Positions 48,150 through 59,865 of a stretch of 64,000 bases of DNA are shown piece by piece (the stretch's first letter is position 1; each line of letters starts with the position of its first letter). A model generated the notes under the pieces. That model had not been told where the DNA came from, made no database searches, and worked only from the letters and a program-made list of their open reading frames with translations. Position numbers and translations under genes: made by a program. The DNA is from Nymphaea colorata (taxonomy: Eukaryota > Streptophyta > Magnoliopsida > Nymphaeales > Nymphaeaceae). The DNA lies in the NCBI RefSeq assembly GCF_008831285.2, contig NC_045147.1, forward strand, positions 23,212,981-23,276,980. The letters are read 5' to 3'.

Positions 48150-48227
48150 ATGAGGGACTTATAGGCCATTTCCGATATTGTAGACGCCATGAGGGACTTA
48201 TAGGCCATTTCCGATATTGTAGACGCC
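48150..48227. repeat. Perfect 39-base tandem duplication
   Basis: Two identical adjacent units, 48150-48188 and 48189-48227, starting ATGAGGGACTTATAGGCC. No mismatch was seen between units, which implies a recent event. Confidence 0.95.
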
Positions 48228-49734
48228 CTTTCTGTCTGCGATCCGTGGTACCAAACAATCGGGCGGTAGCGGATTTAAATGAAAGGCGTCGGTTCTTGGG
48301 TGTTTGGGAGCGACGAAATACCAAAAACGTCCTCGTAAATTGTCCTAAAGAACGCGCTTGCTGGCAGCGTTTTATTGGGCAGTTAAACCCATTATTTTTA
48401 AAAAAATGTTAATTTTTTTTTTTATATATTCGTATTCTCGGTTCCCTTTATGTACAATGGTCAATTTCTTACTTGAATATTATTTCATTTAACTTAAGTA
48501 AGTGCCCCAAACTTACATTTAATAGCAACCACAAGTAACAATTTTATTATGTAGTTTTTTTTTTTTTTCCTAAACGCCATTATAGAGTATACATATAAGT
48601 CCTAACGTTAGCTCATGTACCTATATAAGATTAGCTTGCTAAAAAGTTTATGAAGGTCAATTATAGCATAGCTTCGTATTTTAATTTTCATCTGGATTTA
48701 AAATCAAAGTAAACAAATCCAAATACATGAATGAGGCAGATTTAAACTAAGTTTAATCGTGAGTTGGATCTAAATAATCTCATTCTAGATTTTGAGCTAG
48801 ACTTTTCTACATTTAGATTTCACTGAATTATATATAGACTGTTCACTCACTCTCTCCCTTCTTTTCACCTTTATGGTTTAGGACTGCTTCGCAACTTGGT
48901 TGGTCTTACAGTATACCTTTCAACTCGAGTGTTGCGCATACCCACATTTGTAGTCTAAAGAAATAATATCTACAGAAATCGAAAGAGAATATATACAGGA
49001 TCAATTCTTTTTTATGTATGCATTCACTATACCTTATGTCACCTGTTCTTTTTTGGCGCCATATATTAAGGCGTGTTTGGTTGCCTCGGATTTCAGATAC
49101 CGTACTCAACAAAAACAGACTTTTTTCTCCAATTCGGACAAACCGAATCTCGCCGTCTGCGTAATGTCCGGATTCTGAAGGGGCCTGCAATAGATTCATT
49201 TCAGTCTCAAAAAGAGAATCCAATGCACGCTGGTGTCCCCATTCTGCAAACAAACTCTAAGGTCACGTTGGAGTTCAAACTTATTATGGCGAATGATGAT
49301 CCAAAGCCATATGGCACTTACCTAGCTTTTCCAACATTGAAGTAATGAAGAAAAAGGGTGATGAGATATCAATGACGGAGCTAGAAATTTTTGATTCATC
49401 TTAAATTTCAAATTGAAGGCCCACTCATATCTATAAAACTAAAAATCAACTATGTTTCTATATATAAATGAGTTAAAACTTTGTGAGTCACACCAGCTAT
49501 AACCACTGCCCATATACGTTTCTTCCCATTGAAACTTAAAGAGCATGACTAATCTTCCGACCATCTTGAGTTCGGTCCAATTACGACCGTCTGATGCAAT
49601 ATATTAGGCAGGCTTGATTAAAACACACCACCATGATGCAATGCATCAAGAGACATACTATGAAAAACTAAAGGATTTCTCCATGCAAACCGAGATGACT
49701 TCAGCCCCCACACATATGGCCCAATGGAATTCAG

Positions 49735-49744
<10 letters not shown>

Positions 49745-49824
<80 letters not shown>
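49745..49824. repeat. Compound (TC)n(TA)n microsatellite
   Basis: About 11 TC units run directly into about 29 TA units. Confidence 0.97.
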
Positions 49825-49828
<4 letters not shown>

Positions 49829-50207
49829 AGAAGCTATCTGGTTCCGCCTAACCTGGGGTCACGGGTTGTGAAGGGCGTGGACGTGACTTGTGCAGACAGG
49901 AAGAATGCCGTTTCCAATGCACACGGGAGAGACAAAGTAGCTTTGTTTTAAGCAGAAACCTTTATGTTTGGTTGAATCTTTCTTTGATTCACCGTATGTA
50001 CCTTCTCGTTCAAACGGATGGTCTGGGGCAGCTTTGTGTAAATCGGTTTGTGAAGCAAAATAAGCGAAGCCTTTGCGAATTCAGTGAATCGGCCAATTGA
50101 TCACCGGTTAATGAAGTCAGATGGCGATGAATTTGACATCGTCAACTCCAAGCATGGTAAAACTTAAATTATAACGAAATGGATGCTTCTTAGGAACTCG
50201 CTCGTTA

Positions 50208-51110
50208 GATAGTTGTTGTTATCGTCATCAAACATTGAATTTTTTTTTTCATGAAGACAACTTAATTCTGTCCCGTACTTATTTTCAACTTGAAAAGTTG
50301 GACCTCTATGAAGACACCCTTTCTTATAGATACAAAAATAGTGTGTCCCCTCGTTCGATTGCTTTCAAACACTAATCCGGAAGAAAGTGATCAAAGAAGT
50401 CAATGCTTAAGGGCATTTGGTAGCATAATCAGACTATTAATAAAAGCAGAAAAAAATTTGGTGGTAATATAAAAGAAACTTAAATATTCAATATCTCTAA
50501 AATCCAATATTTTTAAAACATTCAGTTTGGTCCATGGCATGCATTATATCTTTCAACTGTTTCATATCCATGCTAAAGTGATTCCAATGCGAAATCATCT
50601 TCTACCTTCATAAACCAACTAATTTTTTGGTGATGAAACTACTTGTTGATCCTTTTGCAATCTGTGATGGCACTTTCTTCTCAACCCTTCTCAAAGAAAT
50701 GTTTGCAATTACATTTTCTTTTAATAGCCGATTTCAAAAACTGCTTCAATTGCACTTGGCCATGCGATTTCAAAAGTTCTTGATAGTGATGAAAACAGGT
50801 TCTAAGGAAAGCATGTACAAAATGGTAACCGATGCTTCAATTAATGCCATTGCCATAAGAAAGATCCTTAAGAAATATGACAAGGTAAATATGATACATT
50901 TGCATAGATACCAATATAACAATTAAATTGGAAGTTTTATTTCATAAAAAAGTATAGATTGAAGGTATTGAATTTTTGGACGAATCATTATGTAAATTCG
51001 CCCCTCTAAACAAGGGCAAGCTTTCATATTGCAAACTAGGAGTATGTCAATTGAAAATTTTTCACTCACCATATACTTTAATGAACTTATTACTTTTTAC
51101 AATTTTTGTA
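50208..51110 (+). repeat. Left arm of a long inverted repeat with NLA-derived sequence
   Basis: Reverse complement of about 51668-52582. From 50208 to about 50515 the arm is unrelated to the ligase gene, starting GATAGTTGTTGTTATCGTCAT. From about 50520 it matches the NLA-like gene in inverted orientation: end of intron 1, exon 2 (50630-50884, reading CDGTFFSTLLKEM and RKILKKYDK), intron 2, and the start of exon 3 (about 51008-51110). The exon 2 copy is open but lacks about 9 codons after KESMYK. It has no start, RING or remaining exons. Confidence 0.85.
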
Positions 51111-51304
51111 TGTTTGGCAAGCCGATGAATTTATTCTTACAATTTATCTTTCAACCTTCCATTGTTTGACCATCTCACTGTCCCTAAAGCTGCCAGATAA
51201 TAAGATGGGTTGCAGCCAATTTGGGATTCTTTATGTAACAAGATCACTTGACAAATATTGATAGTGCCTATGGAGCTTTAACATGCATTGCAAGTTCAAA
51301 GTAC

Positions 51305-52265
51305 TAATATAAACTTGCAGAGACATGTCCAAGGTCTAGATGGCATTGCATATGTTTGTCAAGTGCTCTTGTTAGCTAATGAAGCCTTGGTTACAACTGA
51401 TTTTTTATCTGACAATTTGCTTGAGATATTAACACGATTGTCATGATTATGAAGATGGTGATGGTCAAACAATAGAAAGCAGAAGAAGAATTTATAAGAC
51501 TAACTTCATTAGCTTACCAAACATATGAATCAAGTGAAACCAATGTCAAGGTGTACAAAGTCAAATAGTACACATGAAAGTGAGGATTTTCTTTGATCAA
51601 ACTTGATTGAGCACTCTCTAGTAATGCAGTAATGGTTCTCATTAAAGATTCACCTCGTTCTTGTTAATTTAAAAAGGTATAAGCTCATTAAGCCATGGCG
51701 AATGAAAAAAAAAAATCAATTCACATACTCCTAGCTTGTAGCATGAAAGCTTGCCCTTGCTTAGAATGGTGAATCTGTGACAAGATTTGTTCTAAAATTT
51801 AGTACTTTCAATCTACATAATATATATATGAAATAAAAGTTTGCAATTTAATCATCATACTAATATGCATGCAATTATATCATATTTACTTTGTCATATT
51901 TCTTAAGAATCTTTCCAATGACAGTGGCATCAACTGTAGCATAGGTTACCATTTCTACCTTTGTACATGTTTCTCTTAAAACCTATTTTTCATCACTACC
52001 AAGTACTTCTGAAATCGAGTGGCCAAGTGTAACTGAAGCAGCTTTTGAACTCGGCTATTAAAAGAAAATGCAATTGCAAACATTTCCTTGAGAAAGATTG
52101 AGAAGAAAGTGCCAACACCGATTGCAAAAGAATCAACAAGTGCTTCCATCACCAAAGCTTAGTTGGTTTATGAAGGTAGAAAGATGATTCCATATTTGAA
52201 TCACTACAACGTAAGTTCAAAGATATAATGCATGTCATGGACCAAACTAAATGTTCTTAAGATAT
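51305..52265 (-). pseudogene. Partial NLA-like pseudogene (exons 2-3 with introns)
   Basis: Same strand as the NLA-like gene and matching its 54485-55455: end of intron 1, exon 2 (about 51891-52150), intron 2, exon 3 and part of intron 3. Introns are kept, so this is a DNA-level copy. It is broken: the conserved CDGTFF has become GVGTFF, an in-frame stop follows MKNRF, and the exon 3 reading frame is interrupted by an A/T-rich expansion. Exon 1, the RING exons 4-5 and the last exon are absent. Its outer two thirds form the right arm of the inverted repeat. Confidence 0.85.
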
Positions 52266-52582
52266 TGGATGATTAAAAATATTGGATGTTTAAGTGTCTT
52301 TTTGCATCACCTTTCCCCTTTCATAGTAAGCTTATTATGCAAAGAGATGCCCTTAAGTATTGAACTCCTTGATCACCTTGTTCTTGAAAACGATCAAACA
52401 AGGAGACAACAGTCTTTTTATATCTCCAAAAAAGGGTGTCTTCATAGATGTTGAACTTTTTCGTCCAACATTTCAAGTTCAAAAGAAGTACGGATGCAAA
52501 CAGAGTTAAGTTGTCTTCATGAAAAAAAAAAAAATCTCCTTCCAATGTGTGTATGACAATAGCAACAACTATCTTCGTTTAA
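51668..52582 (-). repeat. Right arm of the long inverted repeat
   Basis: Pairs with 50208-51110. The outer about 320 bases (52266-52582) are not NLA-derived and read on the minus strand as an open, protein-like segment (YEDTLFWRYKK, LFDRFQEQGDQ) of a gene I do not recognise. The left arm has the same text, but with frame-breaking changes. The spacer between arms is about 557 bases. Confidence 0.8.
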
Positions 52583-52981
52583 CATCATGCAAACACCTCC
52601 TAAATTGTTTGATCACAATAGCAACAACTATCTCTCAAGAGAGTGTACCCAAGAAACACCCACTTAGCTCTAATTGCTGGGAGTTGAAGACGCCAAATCC
52701 ATTGCCATCTAAGCAAAGGAAGAACTAAAAAAAAAAACAAAAAAAAAAGGCAGAAACACACATCTGACTTCATTATATAAAAGCACTCAAGAAAAAGGAT
52801 CAGTAATTTGTTATGTACAATAAACAATAAATGAATATTTTATCAAGGTGCACATGTCCAAGAAAAATTGAACTATTCTCTTTTGTTTAATTTTGTTTAG
52901 ATGACCCCACACTCCAAGTAGCAAGATTGCAACCAAATCCTTCCGTGAGACAACAATACAAAAAAATGTTTCATGAAGCAC
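52583..52981. other. Short intergenic stretch at the 3' side of the NLA-like gene
   Basis: Includes the NLA-like 3' untranslated region (minus strand). A phrase CAATAGCAACAACTATC repeats at about 52557 and 52617, duplicating the outer tip of the inverted repeat. Confidence 0.5.
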
Positions 52982-55900
52982 CTAGACACCCACAAATGTG
53001 CGGCACTGAGTTTCCCAATGCTTCTTTGCTTGTTGAATTCGTTCAATTCGCTCGCTCTTAAGGCGCTCCATCCAATACTCCGGACAACTGCCAAATACAT
53101 AAAGCTATTCATTCTTGCAGCCCAATTCAACAAGGAAAGTCTATAATCAAGATGTGGAAACATACCTTCGACTAAGTAAAATGTTCAACTCATCCAAGTG
53201 CACAACACCTCTGTAGACTCCTTCCTGAGAATGTCAAAAAATCAAGACACAAACTTTTGGTATGTCATACAAAGCCAGATTCACGTAATCTAAAGGCTAA
53301 AGTCATTGTCACATAATACAACAAGCAACAATTATATTTTCCAAAACTACCGACAAATACATTGAACTCAGGGGAACATAATATATAAAATATATAATTC
53401 CAAATATCGACTAATCATACAATGTTGTTTCTAGAGGAGCATGCACTATCTATGCCCCATTCTCATTTCGTTAGTGAGAGCATCAAAGACAAAACCTTTG
53501 CTGATGTCTCTCTGCTCGTTAGTGAAACTATTACTAATGTTTCTCTGGTTTTTACTGATGTTGTTTTTGCATCAATAAAGGTTCTTTTTTTTTTTGACGT
53601 ATCTATGTAAATAATTTTAGATCTATCTACTACTTAGAACAAGCAAAAATAAACACTTGAATAATTGTCTTGCATAGTTTTGTTAGGTAAATTTGGATGG
53701 AGGAGCTCTTAGAGAACATCTTTGTCCAACAAGTTTACCTAAACCTAATTGACATGACAATCATGAGTTGTTCTTTGTTTTAACATGGAAAGAAAGCAAT
53801 CTAACAGCATTATGTGGCCCCCAAAGTGCAAATTTAAACTTGCAAAATCATATAAAATATATGCATTTTCATTGCCTTTTTGATAGTTTAGAAGAGGAAG
53901 AAGAACAAAAGAACAAAAGCATAAGAGAGGGCAAACAAACATGCCTTTCGGCATAGAGGACACTTTGCTCTTGGATGAGCTGCCTTTATGCCATCAACTG
54001 TCGACACAGATGCAGCTGAACAAGCACACATGTAACATAGGATATGCCCACATGTGAGAGAGACTGGATCAAATACTGTATCCTGCAATATAGATAACAC
54101 CAACATATGGCAAGATATTAGAAAGTAACCTATTTAATACCACCATATCAATCATTTCCATTTTGCAGCATGAATAATCATTGGAACATTGGAACTAATC
54201 CCAATCACATCAAATGAGAAATTACTTTTTTTTCCCTTTAGGCATGCAGAAATACCAAACGTGATGTTACATTTAAAAAACCCAATCATGTAAAGAGATT
54301 GATTTATCACAGCCAGAAGCTAATTTTTTATAGAAAACTTACAAGCACAAAACCTCTTATGTCCATCCTAATGTCAAAAACTATGAAATTACCTAAAAAA
54401 AGACATCAAAAGTGACAACTAATTTAGTGCAAATGATTTTATTCCCATTAGTGACAGCTTCTGTTATTCATATCTGCGAACCAATGTAAACTTGCAGATA
54501 CATGTTAAAGGTCCAAAGGCATTGCCAATGGTTGTTAAAGCTAGTGAAGCATACGTTTGACTGCAGGTGGTCTTTGTAGCTTGCAGCTTTACATGAGATA
54601 ACAGCAATGGCCATGATTATGAAGATGGTGATATTCAAACAATAGAAAGTTGAAAGAAAACTTGCAAGACTAATTTTATCAGCTTACCAAACATATCGAA
54701 CAAGTAAGATCAATCTCAAGGTGCACAGAGTCAAATAGTATGCACGAAAGAGATGGTTTTCCTTGATCAAACTTGACTGAGCACTCGTCTAATAACCCAG
54801 GAATGGTTCTTACAGTAGACTTGGTCTCCTTCAAGTTAATATAAAAAGCAATAAGCTCATTAAGCCACGGCGAGTGAAGAATTTCAATTGACATACTCCT
54901 AGCTTGCAACCTGAAAGCTTGCCCTTGCTTAGAATGGTGAATCTGCACAAGATTCATCCAAAAAATTAACACTTTTAACCTAAAATTTTCTATGAAATAA
55001 GAGGTTGCAACGTAGTCATAATATTTGGTAAATATGCAAATATATCATGTTTACCTTGTCATATTTCTTAAGAATCTTTCTTATGGCAATAGCATTAACT
55101 GTAGCATAGGTTACCAAGTCTTCTCCTTCTTCAATCAACTGTACATGCTTCCCTTGGAACCTATTTTTCATCAATATCAAATACTTTTCAAATCCAGTGG
55201 CCAAGTGCAGTTGAAGCAACTTTTGAGCTCGGCTATTAAAACAGAACGCAATTGCAGACATTTCCTTGAGAAGCGTTGGGAAGAAAGTGCCATCACAAAC
55301 TGCAAAAGGATCAGAAAATATTTTCATTGCTGAAAGACAGGTTAATTTATAAGGTTAAAGGATGATCTTGTATTTGAATCGCTGCAGCATAAACATATAA
55401 TACTTCAACGATCTAATGCAGGCTGTGGATCAAATGAATGTCTTAATTTCCATCTGATTAATGAAACACAACATGCAAGAGCACATAGACCTGAGTGTAC
55501 ATTGTGTAACAAGACCGACTGTGTATAGGAAGGTCATGGTTTAAAAGGATGAAGGTCAATGTACCAAGCCGGTCAATGTACCAAGCCAGTTGATTGCACA
55601 AATAAGTGAAACAGATACAACAATGGAAAAAAGAGGACGTTTGTAATTATTTGATCATCAAAGCAAAGAGGAATACGTAAAGCAGAACAGGATGTGTGAA
55701 TCCTGAATCAGAAAAAATAGAGTAAATAACACTAGAGCCGAACTAAAAGTTGGCAATTGGATCTTATATTGAGAGTGCGTTAGTCCTGAAAACAGCATGG
55801 ATGATATGGAAAGGCATTCATTAATTGTGGAATAGGAAACACAGGTATCCCTTTTCTCTCATTAATTCAAATTACAAAAGGATAAAGGATTGGCAGGATC

Positions 55901-56890
55901 CACGAAAAAACAACAATAACCAAGGAGATACATAAATGGCTTAATTAAAACAGAATGTCCGTTTCCTGCATAATTTCCCTCCATAACTTGAGAGAAAGAT
56001 AAAAGTAAACAGGATAAAACAACCCAACGCAAAGCTTAACACAACCAAAACAGGTTACGCGGTTACGCCTATCAAAAAAGTATAACAAAAGCACGTGATC
56101 ATGGTCACAGTCCATGCTGTTGGATTAGTTTGCCATTTTGCCTTTTATATCGACAATCCCAGAAACAAGATTTTGGTGAATCCACGAAGGCGAAATCAAC
56201 AAAGAAATTAACATGCAAGCTCCATCATCAGCCGGATCAAATTGGTTTCACAAGAATCCTTTCGTCTCAATGCAATGCACAAAAAGGACGAAAAGAGAGG
56301 CCCATCAGGACAACTAAAGGAAGAAGATAATGAAACAAGGACACCGCCTTTGTCAATCTGGTGCTCTCCCCTGCACCTCTTCAGGATCTTTTTCAATCTC
56401 TTGAATCCAACTCGTGTCCCAGCTTTGCATGTATTCTTGGTACACGGAAAATTTTGCCCGTGACCATGATCGAGGTAAAAAAAAAAAAAATCAAGTATAT
56501 TCTTATACTTTCCATTAATGGAGGAATCTAAACCGTCAATGCTATCGAATTCTCTATCTAGAAACCCAGAAACAATGCTTTGGCAGTCACATTTCCCCAA
56601 GAAAAGAGAAATCGACAAAGAAATTAACATGCAAGCTCCAACCATCAACCGGATCAAATTGGTCTCACAAGAATCCTTTCTTTTAATCCCCACGCACAAG
56701 AAAATGAAAAGAAAGACTCACCAGGACAACTGGAGGAAGAAGACGATGAAACGTGGACACCATCTCTCTCAATCTGGTGCTCTTCCCTGCACCTCTTCAG
56801 GATCTTTTTGAATCTCTTGAATCCAACTCCCGGAAGGTGTTGGATTCCCCGCTTTTGCATGTATTCTTGGTACTTCTTGCAGAATTTCAT
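52982..56890 (-). CDS. NLA: SPX-RING E3 ubiquitin ligase, NLA/BAH1-like
   Basis: 333 aa, close to Arabidopsis NLA (335). Exons in transcript order: 56722-56890, 55055-55329, 54688-54942, 53945-54082, 53166-53224, 52982-53087; phases agree. The SPX domain is split over exons 1-2: start [27 protein letters not shown] (the basic inositol-polyphosphate surface), [26 protein letters not shown]. The C3HC4 RING has C229, C232, C244, H246, C249, C252, C274 and C277 in [13 protein letters not shown] and CPLC. The tail [14 protein letters not shown] and [14 protein letters not shown] follows the family. NLA marks phosphate and nitrate transporters for degradation under nutrient control; in Arabidopsis it is targeted by miR827. 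I saw no miR827-like site in the 500 bases upstream. The intron after exon 4 begins GC (AAG|GCATGT). Partial copies of this gene lie in its intron 1 and downstream. Confidence 0.93.
56190..56443 (-). pseudogene. Duplicate of NLA exon 1 inside NLA intron 1
   Basis: Matches exon 1 and the adjacent intron of the NLA-like gene with an offset of about 416 bases, in the same orientation. It keeps [14 protein letters not shown] but begins only at TACCAAGAATAC, so the start codon and first residues are missing. A deletion removes about 15 bases where the intact copy has the GIQHLP-coding stretch. Its donor, GGTGAGT in the intact copy, is GATGGGC. Without a donor it should be spliced out as part of intron 1. 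It is a tandem exon duplication that decayed. Confidence 0.85.
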
Positions 56891-56955
56891 CCTTTCTGTA
56901 GATCATGTAGCGTCGAGAGAGAAACAAGAAACAGAGAGGGAGAGGGCGACAGAGC

Positions 56956-56963
56956 TATAAATA
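56956..56963 (-). promoter_or_regulatory. Possible TATA box of the NLA-like gene
   Basis: TATTTATA on the coding strand, 66 bases upstream of the start codon, preceded by AT-rich and followed by GA-rich leader-like sequence. This would give a short leader. Confidence 0.35.
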
Positions 56964-58696
56964 GAGAAAAAAAAAACGAGGGAACGGTGCATTCTCACGA
57001 GAAATATCATAGTCTCCAACTAATTCGACCTTTCCCACCACTTTCCCTTTCGTTTTCCGCCAAAAACGAAACTAAACAAGAAGGTAGGATTAAAATACGC
57101 TGTCAAAACTTCTGACTCGAATATAAAAAGAAAAAAAACGCCTCGTTTATCTGGTTTTACGGAAAGGCGACACCACTGATTCTCTCAAAATTGTTTAACA
57201 GAAACTCACACCAATGAAATAAGATTTGAGTTTTAAGAAGAATCCTAGAAATACATTTGAATAAAGCAAAACATGAAATCTTTCTTCAAATGCAGCTTCC
57301 GAAAAGCTGCAGCTCTACGAAACCCGACAAATAGGAGGCACCTTATGGTAATTATGGGAAAGAGGTGCATCTTACATTAAATTTGAACGCCACGTGGAGA
57401 TGAGTCACAGCTCCAACCCGGCGTTCCAAACTTTGGATCAAAATTACTACATTAACCTTAGTGTGCCAAATCTCTGGGAACCAGGTTCGGTATCAGGTCT
57501 GGATCCGGTAGACTGTGTTGAAGGAGAGAGAGGAGGAGTGTTTCATTTTCTTCCTCGGGCAATGACACCCCGACCATACTTTAATATCAAATCATTCATA
57601 TTCAAATGCATAAATTGGTCATACCAATTAAATATTCACAAACCTTATCGGAACTCATGGTGGACCAAACCCATGAAATAGGATTGTGGGCATTTCAGTA
57701 CTCTTATATAGGAGGAAGGACTCAATTCAATAAAAAAAAAAGTTTCCAACTCAGAGAGATGAATGAAAAGTTTTCATGTGAGAATATAACCTTCCCTGGA
57801 AGAGTGCATGTGTGGTGCCTTCTTAGAAACGTCTTGAGCTTAGAGTTATGGACACATACGGCAGCATGATTTTGATCCGTAAAGAGCACGAGACTTGCTG
57901 GCAAAAGTTGAATGTGCATGTTTCAATGTTCTTCCAAGTGCCCCCCGTGACAGCCACAAATCTTATCATCCTTATCTACTTCTTGGCCGGAAAATTTTAT
58001 AAAAAAGCAAAACAAAACAAGAACGGAAATCTTATGACGTGTTTATCATGATAATACAAGGCCCCACCGGAAAACTCGCGAAGTTCACGACAGTCGGTGT
58101 GAATCGAACTCGCCGGAAAAAACGCGAAAATATGAAGTTCATAGAAAGCCAAAGCTTTCGGTGCATCTTGAAAAATGATGACAAAATCACAAACACGAGA
58201 AACTTGTTCTTGAAATTTAATCGGGGAAATCTATTCAATTTTCGAGAAATATGAGGAGAAAAAGGTTGATCGATAAGCCAACATTTTTAGAACTTTGAAT
58301 AAATCAATTTGTTAGCATCCTTTTGACAATTAGAAAAGTCGGGTAGCAATAAACAAGCACCAAAAGAATTGAAAATTCAATGATGAAAAGAAGAAGAAGA
58401 AGAAGAAAATCGCTTTTGGAAAGAACCAAGTATCAAGCATACAATTTGCATAATCTGGTGACTTTCTTGTTATAAACTGGGGCATTGGCAACTTCAGCAT
58501 CCCAGATGATAGTGGTGGCGGTAGCTTTCATTCTCCTTGATATGTCAGGCAAATGTTGTAAAAACCGGTTTCTGAATCGAATTAGTGAAGCTGTCGACCA
58601 AGTGAATCGGTTGATTGCATGTAGACTATATAGACAACACCTGAGTTGGCAACAGACATGAATCGGCTGCCTGCCACCAATATGTTCAATCATTAG

Positions 58697-58735
58697 TGGC
58701 AGAGCTAGAATTTTTTGGTGGAGGGGCGCTTGAGT
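58697..58735 (+). repeat. Fragment of the CGGAGCCAGGATT-type dispersed repeat
   Basis: GGCAGAGCTAGAATTTTTTG followed by GTGGAGGGGCGC matches the head of the element at 5891-6032. Confidence 0.35.
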
Positions 58736-59594
58736 CACCGGCCCAGGTCTGATGCAGTGGCTCATACCAGCCACCATGTATCTCGGCTAATGTTAATTAC
58801 ACCCATAAAATAAAGTGGATGAAGATGCATGGTTGGTGCTCGGGTGATAAGAGTGTACTTTGACAAGGAGGGCTTCGAAGGATAAGGTCCAACGATGGGT
58901 CACTGTCTGTTGTGTATAGAACTTATGCTATTGCTGCCCTTGGAAAGCGGAATCATGTTCAAGCATAGTTGCCTGCCATGGCAGGTAAAAAGGTCCATGC
59001 CTCATCCTGATCCATATGGATATGCATCATCGGTTATGACTTTCTTTAAAGCCGCTTTCTGTTCAAGTACTGCATGCGCGCACACACACACACACATCTG
59101 TATGTATGTGTATCGTAAAGTTTGCTTCATATCATAATGAGCTTCATGTTCTTGAATTTTGCGTTGCATCCATGATTTTGTTGATAACTGGAACCATGTT
59201 GAATCAAGAAGACGGTAGTAATGCTCATCTAAAATTGAAGATAATGTCTCAACTCCCCATTTTTTAACTTCAAAAGATTGAGTAGAAAGTCGTGTCACCT
59301 TTCATTTTTATGAAGCGAAATTTCTATTTCGAGGACAATTTTTGCCCATGACTGCAAACACGATTATTTTTTGTGAATTTCCTATAGAAGCCATTCGGCT
59401 GCTCACAAGGAACCAGCTATCATTGTATGCAAAGTGATGTTGTTTTCTGATTCTTCATGTAATTTTTTTTTTTCAAAGAGACTGTTTTTTCTGGCGATAG
59501 AAGTATTAAACTCTATGTTTTTTCAGAAGAAAACAGATATTATTTCTATATACGCATCTTACACTTTGAAACATATGTGACTTTATTCTAGGGT

Positions 59595-59865
59595 AGGGCT
59601 GCACATAAGGTCATGTACCTTCGGGCTCAAAAAAACTGACCTAGGTTGGCCCAATAATATACCGGACCGGCCTGGGTTGGCCCCAAGGGACCTGATTTAG
59701 CTCAATATAATTTTCAATATTATTTTTTATTTTAATAATGATATATATTTTATTATTTAAAATATATTATATATTAAAAGTTTTATTTTATATTTTAAAA
59801 ATATGTTTTTTACTTTAATCGGGCCTGAGGGTGTCTGGCCGGGCCTAATGCCCAGGCCTACTTTA
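59595..59865. repeat. Short dispersed repeat with gggcc-rich ends and AT-rich core
   Basis: Begins GGGCTGCACATAAGGTC and runs through GGTTGGCCC, GGACCGGCCTGGGTTGGCCC and an AT-rich core. It ends CGGGCCTGAGG and GGCCGGGCCTAATGCCCAGG. The ends are imperfect inverted repeats. A gggtatcgggtcgggctt phrase near 995-1013 looks similar. No coding capacity. Confidence 0.4.

Larger units (their letters stand above)
46611..50207. other. Intergenic region, no supported gene
   Basis: AT-rich, with a perfect 39-base tandem duplication (48150-48227), a segment at 49066-49265 that begins AAGGCGTGTTTGGTTG and ends in AAACAAACTCTAAGGTC as many short plant repeats do, and a compound (TC)n(TA)n microsatellite (49745-49824). 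A short CGGAGCTAGAAATTTTT repeat piece is at 49373. Open frames are short and unrecognised. Confidence 0.55.

Noticed and set aside
50627-50926. 99-codon open frame with SPX-like sequence as a real small gene
   Set aside because: It begins within the intron-derived part, has an internal deletion and no other SPX or RING exons; it is part of the inverted-repeat copy of NLA exon 2.
57394-57681. 95-codon plus-strand frame in the 57 kb intergenic region
   Set aside because: It opens at a GTG, has no family resemblance, and lies in repeat-like sequence.
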